Source of the DNA: HRBIN12 sp964447335
GTDB taxonomy: Bacteria > Actinomycetota > UBA4738 > HRBIN12
DNA: 64,000 nucleotides
Direction: 5' to 3'
Assembly (NCBI GenBank): GCA_964447335.1
Contig: CAYUSA010000003.1
Span: forward strand, 23,851-87,850
Shown: one piece after another, positions 15,055 through 22,276 of the stretch
How the letters are laid out: every line of letters starts with the position of its first letter
Numbering within the stretch: position 1 is the first letter of the stretch
Notes under the pieces: generated by a model
What the model saw: the letters and a program-made list of their open reading frames with translations, nothing else
Databases searched by the model: none
What the model was told of the DNA's origin: nothing
Translations under genes and position numbers: made by a program

Positions 15055-15414
15055 ATGGAGATCGGGCTGCTCGTCCGCTACGGCAGGCTCGTCCCGGGCC
15101 GCGAGATCCAGGCCATCGAGCTCTTCGGGGAGGCGCGAGCCTACTTCCAGGACAAGCTCGAGGTCGGAGAGCTGACGCACTTCGAGCCGTACTTCTTCAT
15201 GACGAGCGACCTCGAGGAGGAGCTCGGCTTCTTCGTCATGAAGGGTCCGGCGCCGGCGATCTTCGCGCTCATGGAGGACGAGCGGTACCGAACGCTCATG
15301 CAGAAGGCGATGGCGCTCGTCGAGCACCTGCACACCGACTTCCTGACCGTCGGCGAAGGCATCGCCGCACAGGTCGAGCGGTCGATGAAGGTGAACGCCG
15401 AGCTCGGCATCTGA
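15055..15414 (+). CDS. Conserved protein of unknown function
   Basis: A 119-residue soluble protein with mixed alpha/beta pattern (MEIGLLVRYGRLVPGREIQ, then FEPYFFMTSDLEEELGFFVMKG and QKAMALVEHLHTDFLTVGEG). It resembles small dimeric ferredoxin-like (Dabb/YCII-type) proteins in length and strand order, but I cannot name a family. There is no signal peptide or cysteine. A purine run, GGGGGG, lies about eight bases before the ATG. It converges on the DsrE gene, and its role in sulfur metabolism is only a guess from position. Confidence 0.6.
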   Translation: MEIGLLVRYGRLVPGREIQAIELFGEARAYFQDKLEVGELTHFEPYFFMTSDLEEELGFFVMKGPAPAIFALMEDERYRTLMQKAMALVEHLHTDFLTVGEGIAAQVERSMKVNAELGI

Positions 15415-15490
15415 CCTTCGAGGCACGTCCCACGGGGACGCCGTGCACGGCCGGGGACGCGCGCGGCGCCTCGCGCGGATGTCGGATCTG

Positions 15491-16066
15491 CTAGATGAAC
15501 AGCGAGACGGCGGCGTCCTTCATCTCGAGGATGGCCGTCGCGGCGCCGATCGGCTCCTCGAGGCCGTCGATGAGATCGACACGCTCCAGGCCGAGCAGGT
15601 CCATCGTCATCTGGCACGGGATGAGCCGCGCGCCCAGCTCCTGCGCGAGCGCGAGGAGCTCCTCGGGCTTGGCGACCTTGTGGTCGGCGGCGAGCTTCTT
15701 GAACATGGCGGGGCCGGCCCCGGCGAAGTGGTAGCGGCTGAGCTTCGCCTTCTCGGCCGAGCCGGGGTTCATCACCGACATCATCTTCTGCATCCAGTTC
15801 TCGCCGGTGATCCGCACGCCGGGCTTCACGATCGCGAACAGGCCCCAGAACGTGAAGAAGACCGAGGCCTCCATGCCGCTCGCCACGGCGGTGCTCGCGA
15901 GGATGGTCGTCGGCCAGATGCGGTCGAGGTCCCCGCCCCACGCGATGATCGTCAGCTTGTTCTTCTTCTCGATCCGCTTCTCGTCGGCCGCCTCGAGGGC
16001 CTCAACCCGTCGGAGGAGGTCGACGAGCTGCAGCGAGCTCTCGACGGCGGTTTCGGTGATCGCCAC
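15491..16066 (-). CDS. DsrE/DsrF/DrsH-like sulfur-carrier family protein
   Basis: A 191-residue protein of the DsrE-like type 2 group. After an N-terminal coiled segment (VESSLQLVDLLRRVEALEA) comes KLTIIAWGGDLDRIWPTTILAS, then FFTFWGLFAIVKPG and, near the end, LIPCQMTMDLLGL, where the Cys is the conserved sulfur-carrying residue. Such proteins accept persulfide sulfur from TusA in sulfur oxidation or trafficking. The GTG start has AGGGAG upstream. It follows the tusA-like gene by 11 bases on the same strand, so TusA and DsrE are an operon, as in many sulfur-using bacteria. Confidence 0.85.
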   Translation of the reverse strand: MAITETAVESSLQLVDLLRRVEALEAADEKRIEKKNKLTIIAWGGDLDRIWPTTILASTAVASGMEASVFFTFWGLFAIVKPGVRITGENWMQKMMSVMNPGSAEKAKLSRYHFAGAGPAMFKKLAADHKVAKPEELLALAQELGARLIPCQMTMDLLGLERVDLIDGLEEPIGAATAILEMKDAAVSLFI

Positions 16067-16077
16067 TCGCGCTCCCT

Positions 16078-16311
16078 TCAGACCTTGCGGACGACGTATC
16101 GGAAGGACCCGTCCTGCTCGCCCGCCTCGACCAGCTCGTTGCCGGTGAGCGTGGCCCACGAGGGCACGTCCGATCTCGAGCCGGGATCGGTCGCGAGGAG
16201 CTCGAGCAGGTCGCCCCGCTCGGCGTCCTTCAGGGCCCTCGCGAGACCCACGAGCGGCCCGGGGCAGGACTGCCCGCGAGCATCGATGGTGGTGGTGATG
16301 ACCTTGGACAT
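16078..16311 (-). CDS. TusA/SirA-like sulfur carrier protein
   Basis: A 77-residue protein with DARGQSCPGPLVGLARAL, the CPxP motif whose Cys carries sulfur as a persulfide, and the TusA beta-alpha-beta pattern (LLELLATDPGSRSDVPSWA). TusA proteins pass sulfur to tRNA thiolation, molybdenum cofactor synthesis or DsrE-type partners. The ATG is preceded by GGAGG at eight bases. The downstream DsrE gene is the likely partner. Upstream lie a short Cys-rich reading frame and a palindrome that probably control this pair. Confidence 0.88.
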   Translation of the reverse strand: MSKVITTTIDARGQSCPGPLVGLARALKDAERGDLLELLATDPGSRSDVPSWATLTGNELVEAGEQDGSFRYVVRKV

Positions 16312-16389
16312 GGTGTGTACCTCCAGAGAGCGAAGACGAGGGAGCGAAGATGCGCAGGTGAGGGGCGGGATCAGGTGCCGGAGCGGCGG

Positions 16390-16476
16390 CTATCGGCCGT
16401 CGCCGGGCACCCCGGGACAGCAACACCGGCAGGGGATCATGATCCCGACGAGCCCGCGGCACCGTGTCCTGATCAT
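16390..16476 (-). CDS. Cysteine-rich leader peptide upstream of tusA-dsrE
   Basis: A 28-codon frame (16 codons if the second ATG at 16440 is used) whose end reads MIPCRCCCPGVPGDGR, with four Cys codons in a window of five. It ends 79 bases before the tusA-like start. TAGCAT on the minus strand lies 12 bases before the first ATG, so the message would be almost leaderless. Downstream, GGTGC(C)CGG and CCGGCACC can pair around the stop codon. Short leaderless Cys-codon-rich frames are known in mycobacteria as cysteine-responsive attenuators of sulfur genes; the same mechanism is inferred here. Confidence 0.45.
   Translation of the reverse strand: MIRTRCRGLVGIMIPCRCCCPGVPGDGR
16433..16446. repeat. 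Perfect 14-bp palindrome within the leader
   Basis: GGGATCATGATCCC covers the second in-frame ATG of the Cys-rich leader. In RNA it could form a small hairpin hiding that start; in DNA it could be a second protein site. Confidence 0.3.
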
Positions 16477-16491
16477 TTGCAGGTGCAAATG
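16474..16491. promoter_or_regulatory. Palindromic operator at the tusA-dsrE promoter
   Basis: CATTTGCAGGTGCAAATG has perfect 8-base arms around GG. It overlaps the end of the minus-strand -10 box TAGCAT and the first ATG of the Cys-rich leader. The shape suits an ArsR- or MarR-type repressor that responds to sulfur species, but no such regulator gene lies next to it. Confidence 0.5.
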
Positions 16492-16622
16492 CTATCGCAG
16501 CGGTGGAGTTCGCGGCAAGGGGCCGTACGGCCCTTCCGTCGGCGGGTCCGATGACCGATGAAAGACCCGTGCGAGGTCCGGCCTTGCTGTTCCGGCGCGG
16601 TGTCGGCGTGTATCGTCGCGGC

Positions 16623-17897
16623 ATGCGTGCCCGTGCGTCGATCCTGAGGGCAGGAGCGACCTCGCTCGGCCTCGCGCTCGCTCTTCTCGGTCTCGCCGCG
16701 CCCGTCGCGAACGCGCAGGCGACGTGCCTGTTCGACGAGGCGACCGGGATCCTCCAGGTGAGCCTCGTCGGCAGCGCCCCCGCGGTGCTCGCGCGGGAGG
16801 TCGATGCCATCACCCTCGACGGCGTGGCGTGCGGCACCGCCACGGTAACGACCACCGAGACCATCACCGTCGCGGGCACCGGCCAGGGTCAGCCCGACGA
16901 CCTCACGCTGGATCTCGGCGGCGGACCGTTCGCGCCGGGCCTGCAGGCCGAGACCGACGGCGGAGAGCCCGAGATCGAGATCGCGATCGACCTGCCGGGC
17001 GGCGGCGGCGTGCGCATCGACGGCAGCGGGAGCGACGACCGCATCACGGTCGGCACCGGCGGCACGAACCTCAACCCGGACGAGGCGGTCGGCGACGCCG
17101 ACGTGACGATCATGGGCGGATCCGTGGACCTGACGCTCGACGGGCACGAGGGCTCCGACACGATCTCACTGTCCGGAGGCGCTGGCACGGGCTCGGCTGT
17201 CGCCGGCGTCGCGGTCGAGGGCGGGGTCGGCAACGACACGGTGTTCGGCGCGCTCGGTGGCTCGACGATCGACGGGGGCGAGGGCGTCGACGCCATCGAC
17301 TACTCGGCCGCCTCTCGGGTGGACGTGAACCTCGCGACCAGCGTCGCACTGCCGCAGGGTGGGACGCAGGACTCCCTGGCAGGCATCGAGTGGCTCGTCG
17401 GCACGGCCGGCGACGACAAGCTCGTGGGCGACGGCAACGCGAACACGATCTCGGGCGGTTCCGGCAACGACCTCATCGACCCGTACAAGGGCGACGACGT
17501 CGTGAACGGCGGGCAGGGCAACGACACCGTCGACTACAGCCGCGCTGCGAAGGGCGTGGAGGTCGACCTCAAGGCGGGGACCGCAACGGGGCTCGGCGCC
17601 GACACGCTGAACGGCATCGAGAACGTGACGGGCTCCGGCGGCGCCGACGTGCTCCTCGGCACCACCGACGGGAACGTCCTCAAGGGCGGCGAGGGCAGGG
17701 ACGAGATCCGCGGCAACGCCGGCAACGACAAGGTCATGGGCGGCCTCGGCAACGACCTGCTGTTCGGCGGCGAGGGCAAGGACACGCTCGACGGCGGCCA
17801 AGGCAGGGACCAGCTCGACGGCGGCGAGGGCAGGGACACGTGCATCCCGGGCGCGGACCCCGACTCGTGGACCGGCTGCGAGACCGTCAAGCTCTAG
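16623..17897 (+). CDS. Secreted RTX-like calcium-binding repeat protein
   Basis: A 424-residue precursor. A Sec signal (LGLALALLGLAAPVANAQA) ends near residue 32. The C-terminal half holds repeats of the GGxGxDxxx type, such as GGSGNDLIDPYKGDD, GGQGNDTVDY, GGLGNDLLFGGEGKDTLDGG, which form a calcium-binding parallel beta-roll in hemolysin-type proteins. A Cys pair near the end (DTCIPG, WTGCE) may form a disulfide. No enzyme domain is seen, so a surface or matrix role is likely. TATCGT (16611-16616) is six bases before the ATG, consistent with leaderless translation. The stop overlaps the convergent sodX end by 11 bases. Confidence 0.82.
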   Translation: MRARASILRAGATSLGLALALLGLAAPVANAQATCLFDEATGILQVSLVGSAPAVLAREVDAITLDGVACGTATVTTTETITVAGTGQGQPDDLTLDLGGGPFAPGLQAETDGGEPEIEIAIDLPGGGGVRIDGSGSDDRITVGTGGTNLNPDEAVGDADVTIMGGSVDLTLDGHEGSDTISLSGGAGTGSAVAGVAVEGGVGNDTVFGALGGSTIDGGEGVDAIDYSAASRVDVNLATSVALPQGGTQDSLAGIEWLVGTAGDDKLVGDGNANTISGGSGNDLIDPYKGDDVVNGGQGNDTVDYSRAAKGVEVDLKAGTATGLGADTLNGIENVTGSGGADVLLGTTDGNVLKGGEGRDEIRGNAGNDKVMGGLGNDLLFGGEGKDTLDGGQGRDQLDGGEGRDTCIPGADPDSWTGCETVKL

Positions 17898-18375
17898 GCC
17901 GCGAGCCCGCCCGCACGACGCCTCGCCGCGGGGCCGGCCAGTAGACGAGCCGGACGCTCGCCTTCACGTTCCCCCGACCGACCGAGCCGAAGTGGCGGCT
18001 GTCGGTCGAGCGCGCGAGGTAATCGCCCTCGACCCAGAGCTCGTCGGGCCCCAGGAACCTGCCATCGGGCGCGAGGTCGCCCGGGACGCCGGTCACGCGC
18101 TTCACCATCTCGAGGCCCGGTCGCTTCGGATGCTCCACGACGACGACCTCGCCGCGCCGAACCTCGCGGCGCCGGACGGCGAGCGCCCAGTCCCCGGGAA
18201 GGAGCGTCGGCGCCATGCTGTCGCCCTGGATCTCGACGCGGGATGGGCGCCACCGCAGGATCGTCCAGACGGCCGCGAGCCCGACGGCCGCCGCGGCCAG
18301 GCCGGCTCGAACCCGTTTCCGACCTCGGTGGTAGGTTTCTGCCGTCGACCCATCCGAAGGAGGGGGTACGTCCAT
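17887..18375 (-). CDS. sodX: Nickel-type superoxide dismutase maturation protease (S26)
   Basis: A 162-residue signal-peptidase-like protein with one N-terminal membrane helix (AGLAAAAVGLAAVWTIL). The S26 catalytic serine is in GDSMAPTLLPGD and the lysine in MVKRVTGVPGD. It lies divergent from sodN and should remove the SodN propeptide so that the nickel hook forms, the known role of SodX/CbiX-type proteases. It is short, lacking the long periplasmic insert of LepB. The start is uncertain: ATG 18375 overlaps the sodN ATG on the other strand, and an in-frame ATG at 18393 is the alternative. Confidence 0.87.
   Translation of the reverse strand: MDVPPPSDGSTAETYHRGRKRVRAGLAAAAVGLAAVWTILRWRPSRVEIQGDSMAPTLLPGDWALAVRRREVRRGEVVVVEHPKRPGLEMVKRVTGVPGDLAPDGRFLGPDELWVEGDYLARSTDSRHFGSVGRGNVKASVRLVYWPAPRRGVVRAGSRPRA
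18332..18363 (+). promoter_or_regulatory. sodN promoter -10 and ribosome-binding site
   Basis: TAGGTT (18332-18337) is followed about 22 bases later by AAGGAGGGGG, a strong ribosome-binding site ten bases before the sodN ATG. Unlike many neighbours, sodN therefore has a leader. No clear -35 box is seen. Confidence 0.4.
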
Positions 18376-18769
18376 GTTCGAAGCTTCGCTCAAGCCACGC
18401 CGCGTCGTCCACGCGCACTGCGACCTGCCGTGCGGCGTCTACGATCCCGCCCAGGCGCGCATCGAGGCCGAATCCGTGAAGGCGGTCCAGGAGAAGTACC
18501 AGGGCAACGAGGACGCGGCCTTCCGTGCTCGGGCGCTCACGATCAAGGAGGAGCGCGCCGACCTCGTCAAGCACCACTTGTGGGTGCTGTGGACCGACTA
18601 CTTCAAGCCCGAGCACCTCGAGAAGTACCCGCAGCTCCACGAGCTGTTCTGGGCGGCCACGAAGGAGGCCGGCGCCTCGAAGAAGTCCGAGGACCCGGCC
18701 CAGGGCCAGAAGCTCCTCGACGCGATCGACGAGATCGCGAAGGTCTTCTGGGAGACCAAGGCCGCCTAG
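18374..18769 (+). CDS. sodN: Nickel superoxide dismutase
   Basis: A 131-residue precursor. HCDLPCGVYDPAQARIEAES begins at residue 15, the Ni-hook in which His, the two Cys and backbone atoms bind nickel after the 14-residue propeptide is cut. The rest is the four-helix bundle (KEERADLVKHHLWVLWTDYF). The enzyme turns superoxide into oxygen and hydrogen peroxide in the cytoplasm. Cleavage must occur before His15, and sodX next to it encodes the likely protease. A strong terminator follows. Confidence 0.95.
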   Translation: MFEASLKPRRVVHAHCDLPCGVYDPAQARIEAESVKAVQEKYQGNEDAAFRARALTIKEERADLVKHHLWVLWTDYFKPEHLEKYPQLHELFWAATKEAGASKKSEDPAQGQKLLDAIDEIAKVFWETKAA

Positions 18770-18789
18770 CACCGACGGCCGGACGTGCC

Positions 18790-18819
18790 GAGGGCGGGGC
18801 CGATCCGGGCCCCGCCCTC
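18790..18819. terminator. Bidirectional terminator between sodN and the TSP3 protein gene
   Basis: A perfect 12-bp GC-rich stem (18790-18801 with 18808-18819) with a six-base loop lies between two convergent genes and is followed by GTCTTC. It probably serves both strands. Confidence 0.7.
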
Positions 18820-18837
18820 GTCTTCGGGCTGGTGTCC

Positions 18838-19512
18838 CTACTCGTCCTCGCCCTGGTCGTCCTCGCAGGAGACCGCCGGCACGAGCTCGACGCTCTGCAG
18901 ATCCGTCGTGTCGTCCGCGAACTCGAGCTCGTCCACTCCGGTCCCTGCCACCAGGTCGGCGGTCGTCGGCACCGTGTCTTCGCAGTCGGACCACTCGAGC
19001 TCGGTGGCATCGGTCACCGTACCGGTCACCTGGGTGCCGAGGGTCGAGTCGACCGTGAGGAGCCCCGTCGCCGGGTCGAAGGACGCGATGGTTCCGGCGA
19101 GGTCCTCGTCGTCATCCCCGTCCTCCTGCCCGTCGGCGACCCCATCCTCGTCGGCGTCATCGTCCCCGTCCTCGACACCGTCGTCGTCGGTGTCCGCATC
19201 CAGCGGATCGGTCTCGACGTCGTTCAGCTCGGTGCCGTCGGTGAGGCCGTCGTCGTCGGTATCGGCGTCCTGGGGGTCGGTGCCGTTCACGAACTCCCGC
19301 AGGTTCCGGAGCCCGTCCGCATCGGGATTGCCTCTCGCGTTCGCCCGGAACGGATCGAGCCCATGGGCTCGCTCCCACCGGTTCGGCATCCCGTCCCCGT
19401 CGCTGTCCCTCGCCGCCGCGACCGCGGGCACGAGGCCCGCGAGGCAGACGAGAACGACGAGGGCGGCCGTCGCCATGATGCGCACGCGCGGTGCGGTCTC
19501 AGGCTTCGCCAT
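18838..19512 (-). CDS. Secreted thrombospondin type 3 repeat protein
   Basis: A 224-residue precursor with a Sec signal (ALVVLVCLAGLVPAVAAA). It then has calcium-binding TSP3-type repeats rich in Asp: RDSDGDGMPNRWERAHGLDP, DADTDDDGLTDGTELN, and a long DGVEDGDDDADEDGVADG run. The last 80 residues (GTIASFDPATGLLTVDSTLG onwards) form a beta-rich domain with two Cys, similar to domains that follow such repeats in other secreted proteins. AGGAGG precedes the ATG. The protein is very acidic and probably sits at the cell surface bound to calcium. Its partner is unknown. Confidence 0.8.
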   Translation of the reverse strand: MAKPETAPRVRIMATAALVVLVCLAGLVPAVAAARDSDGDGMPNRWERAHGLDPFRANARGNPDADGLRNLREFVNGTDPQDADTDDDGLTDGTELNDVETDPLDADTDDDGVEDGDDDADEDGVADGQEDGDDDEDLAGTIASFDPATGLLTVDSTLGTQVTGTVTDATELEWSDCEDTVPTTADLVAGTGVDELEFADDTTDLQSVELVPAVSCEDDQGEDE

Positions 19513-19670
19513 CCCCTCCTCCTTCCTCCTCGGGCCCGATCGCGGTGCGCGGGCGCGCGATCCGGTGCCTCGGTGATAGGTGGGGTATCGGCACGTGACT
19601 ACCCGGAGGTGCATAGGTCCAAGGTCGTCCCCCATCCGGCCGGATCACGGGCGCTGGTAGCCTCGCGGGC

Positions 19671-20648
19671 GTGAAGGACATCGGGCTCGTCGGCGTGCCG
19701 TTCAGCGGGAAGTCGACGCTGTTCACGGCCCTCACGCGGGCCGGCGGCCACGGCGGCCAGGCGAACCACGCGGTCGTCCCCGTCCCCGATCCTCGACTCG
19801 CCGTCCTCACCGAGATGGAGCACTCGCGCAAGACCGTCCACGCGCAGGTCGGCTTCGTCGACGTGCCGGGCGGCACCTCGAGCGCGCAGGGCGTCGCGAA
19901 GCTCCGCGAGGCCGACGCGCTCGCGATCGTGGTGCGCTGCTTCGGTCCCGGGGCCGACCCAGCGAAGGAGCTCGAGGAGGTCGGCGCCGACCTGCTCCTC
20001 GCCGACACCGCCGTCGTCGAGTCGGCGCTCGAGAAGGCGGAGAAGCGCGCGAAGGGCAAGACGACCGAGGAGGTTGCCGCGCTCCGACGGGCGAACCAGG
20101 CCCTCGTCGCCGAGACGTGGCTCCGCGACGCCGGGTTCTCGGTACAGGAGCAGAAGGAGCTGCGCGGACTCGCGCCCCTCACGCTGAAGCCGACCGTCGT
20201 CGTCGCGAACCTGGAGGAGGGCACCCAGGTCCCGGCGGACCTGCCCGAGGGCACGGTCGGGGTGTACGCGTCGATCGAAGCCGAGACCGCCGAGATGGAC
20301 CCGGAGGAGGCTCGCGCGCTGCTCGAGGAGTTCGGCGTGACCGAGCCCGGACTCGAGACCGTGATCGCCGCGTGCTACCGGGCGCTCGATCTCATCACGT
20401 TCCTCACGACCGGCGAGGACGAGACCCGCGCGTGGGAGGTCCGCCGAGGCGCGAGGGCGCCCGAGGCCGCCGGCGTGATCCACACGGACCTCGAGCGCGG
20501 GTTCATCCGCGCCGAGGTCATCGGCTACGACGAACTCGTCGAGCTTGGCTCGATGGAGAGCGCGAAGCACCGCGGCAAGCTCCGCGTCGAGGGCAAGGAG
20601 TACGTGGTCCGCGAGGGCGACATCCTCCACGTCCGCTTCGCCGTCTAG
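19671..20648 (+). CDS. ychF: YchF/OLA1-type ATPase
   Basis: A 325-residue P-loop protein of the Obg family. G1 is GVPFSGKST, G3 is DVPGG and the altered G4 is NLEE (NxxE), which in this family favours ATP over GTP. The C-terminal TGS-like domain is present (TDLERGFIRAEVIGYDELVE and EYVVREGDILHVRF). It is about 35 residues shorter than typical YchF (about 363), mostly in the central helical region. YchF proteins bind ribosomes and respond to redox stress. TAGCCT is seven bases before the GTG start, so a leaderless mRNA is likely. Confidence 0.88.
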   Translation: MKDIGLVGVPFSGKSTLFTALTRAGGHGGQANHAVVPVPDPRLAVLTEMEHSRKTVHAQVGFVDVPGGTSSAQGVAKLREADALAIVVRCFGPGADPAKELEEVGADLLLADTAVVESALEKAEKRAKGKTTEEVAALRRANQALVAETWLRDAGFSVQEQKELRGLAPLTLKPTVVVANLEEGTQVPADLPEGTVGVYASIEAETAEMDPEEARALLEEFGVTEPGLETVIAACYRALDLITFLTTGEDETRAWEVRRGARAPEAAGVIHTDLERGFIRAEVIGYDELVELGSMESAKHRGKLRVEGKEYVVREGDILHVRFAV

Positions 20649-20666
20649 CTTCCGCAGGCTGCGCTA

Positions 20667-20687
20667 CCAGGGAAACCTGGGTATCAT
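20667..20687 (+). promoter_or_regulatory. Promoter and dyad before the molybdate regulator
   Basis: CCAGG-GAAA-CCTGG (20667-20680) is followed directly by TATCAT (20682-20687) and, seven bases on, the ATG. The dyad fills the spacer upstream of the -10 box and may be the site for the HTH-TOBE protein encoded next. Confidence 0.45.
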
Positions 20688-20694
20688 CGCGCCC

Positions 20695-21087
20695 ATGTCG
20701 CAAGTCAGCTACCGGATCGGGGAGGCGGCCGAGGCGCTCGGCGTCCGGGTCGAGACGCTCCGCCGGTGGGAGCGCGAGGGCAAGCTCCGTACGACGCGCA
20801 CGGCCGGAGGCCAGCGCCGGGTCCCGGCGGCCGAGGTCGCCCGCCTGCTCACCGAGCGGCGTCCGGAGCGCTCGATCGGCGCCGTGAGCCGCCGCAACGC
20901 GTTCCCCGGCGTCATCACGAAGGTCGTGAAGGACAAAGTCTCGGCGACGGTCGAGATCCAGGCCGGGCCGCACCGTGTGCTCGCGCTCATCACCCGCGAG
21001 GCGGCGGACGAGCTCGCCCTGAAGCCCGGCATGCAGGCCACCGCGACCGTGAAGGCGACGAGCGTGATGGTCGAGCTCCCGCGATGA
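20695..21087 (+). CDS. Helix-turn-helix and TOBE (molybdate-binding) regulator
   Basis: A 130-residue protein with two parts. Residues about 5-55 (YRIGEAAEALGVRVETLRRW, then EGKLRTTRTAGGQRRVPAAE) form a MerR/excisionase-type DNA-binding domain. Residues about 65-130 (NAFPGVITKVVKDKVSATVE to ATVKATSVMVELPR) form a TOBE/Mop domain of the kind that binds molybdate or tungstate. It is probably a molybdate-responsive regulator. The stop overlaps the start of the MOT1-type transporter gene (ATGA). The ATG follows TATCAT by seven bases. Confidence 0.82.
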   Translation: MSQVSYRIGEAAEALGVRVETLRRWEREGKLRTTRTAGGQRRVPAAEVARLLTERRPERSIGAVSRRNAFPGVITKVVKDKVSATVEIQAGPHRVLALITREAADELALKPGMQATATVKATSVMVELPR

Positions 21088-22271
21088 GCACGCTCGTCGA
21101 GGCCGGGCCGCGGCTCGGTGGCTTCCACGTCGGCGTCCGCGAGGTCGCCGGTGCCGTCGCCGACCTCGGCGTCCTGGTGCCTCTCGCGGCGGCGCTGATC
21201 CTGGTGAACGGACTCGACGGAGGATCGGTCCTGGTGTGCGCGGGGCTGCTCGTGATCGCGTCGGGAACCCTGTTCCGCATCCCGTTCCCCGTCCAGCCGC
21301 TCAAGGCCCTCACCGCGGTGGCCGTCGCGCAGGAGCTCGCGCCGGGCGTGATCCACGCGGCGGGTATCGAGCTCGCGGCGTTCCTGCTCCTGCTCTCGAT
21401 CGGCCACGTCGCGGACGCGGTCACGAAGGTCTTCGTGAAGCCCGTCGTGCGAGCGCTCCAGCTCGGCGTCGGCGTGCTCCTCGTCATCACGTCGGTGAAG
21501 CTCGTCGCCGACCCGCCCGAGGTCTTCGTCGGCACCCCGGGGACGCCGTGGCCGTTCCTGCTCGCGATCGGTGCGTTTGCCGGCGTCGCGGTCGCCGCGC
21601 ACCTGCGGCACTACTGGGGGGCGCTAGCGCTCCTCGGCGCGGGGCTCGCCGCAACGCTGCTGGCCGCACGGCCGGACCTCGGCGGGCCGGGGTTCACCCT
21701 CCCGGCGCTCCAACTTCCTCCCGTGTCGGCGTTCGGGACGGCGTTCGTGCTCCTGGTGGTGCCGCAGCTGCCGCTCACGTTCGGCAACGCGGTCGTCGCG
21801 GTCAACGACCTGTCGCACGAGTACTTCGGCGAGGCCGCCCGGCGAGTCACGCCCTCACGCATCTGCCTGTCGGCGGGGATCGGCAACGTCGGCTCGGCGC
21901 TCCTCGGCGGGATGCCGATGTGCCACGGTGCCGGAGGGCTGACCGCGCATGTGAAGCTCGGCGCTCGGACCGCGGGGATGAACCTACTGCTCGGGAGCGT
22001 GTTCCTCGCGCTCGGCCTCTTCTTCGCGACCCAGGTGCCGGTGCTGCTCGGGCTGCTGCCGATCTGGGTGCTCGCGGCGTTCCTCGCGTACGCGGGACTG
22101 CGGCACGCGTGGCTGGTCTCGGACCTGCGGGGGGGCTCGCTCCTCGTGGCCGTCGTGGCCGGGCTACTCGGCGCGTGGCTCGGGAACCTCGCGGTGACCG
22201 CGGGGGTCGCGCTCCTCGCCGAGCACGGACGGCGCGTCATCGGCCGTTCCGGCGTGCGACGGGTACCCTGA
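21084..22271 (+). CDS. MOT1-type molybdate transporter
   Basis: A 395-residue membrane protein with about ten hydrophobic segments. The motifs FPVQPLKALTAVAVAQELA and MPMCHGAGGLTAHVKLGART are the two signature blocks of the MOT1 (molybdate transporter) family, a branch related to sulfate permeases, and PFPVQPLKA lies early. The upstream TOBE regulator, translationally coupled by ATGA, strongly supports molybdate rather than sulfate. It should import molybdate across the cytoplasmic membrane for molybdenum cofactor synthesis. Confidence 0.87.
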   Translation: MSTLVEAGPRLGGFHVGVREVAGAVADLGVLVPLAAALILVNGLDGGSVLVCAGLLVIASGTLFRIPFPVQPLKALTAVAVAQELAPGVIHAAGIELAAFLLLLSIGHVADAVTKVFVKPVVRALQLGVGVLLVITSVKLVADPPEVFVGTPGTPWPFLLAIGAFAGVAVAAHLRHYWGALALLGAGLAATLLAARPDLGGPGFTLPALQLPPVSAFGTAFVLLVVPQLPLTFGNAVVAVNDLSHEYFGEAARRVTPSRICLSAGIGNVGSALLGGMPMCHGAGGLTAHVKLGARTAGMNLLLGSVFLALGLFFATQVPVLLGLLPIWVLAAFLAYAGLRHAWLVSDLRGGSLLVAVVAGLLGAWLGNLAVTAGVALLAEHGRRVIGRSGVRRVP

Positions 22272-22276
22272 GGCGC

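Noticed and set aside
16315..16554. Plus-strand frame across the tusA leader region
   Set aside because: Opposite strand of the Cys-rich leader and operator; no promoter in that direction and no protein-like pattern.
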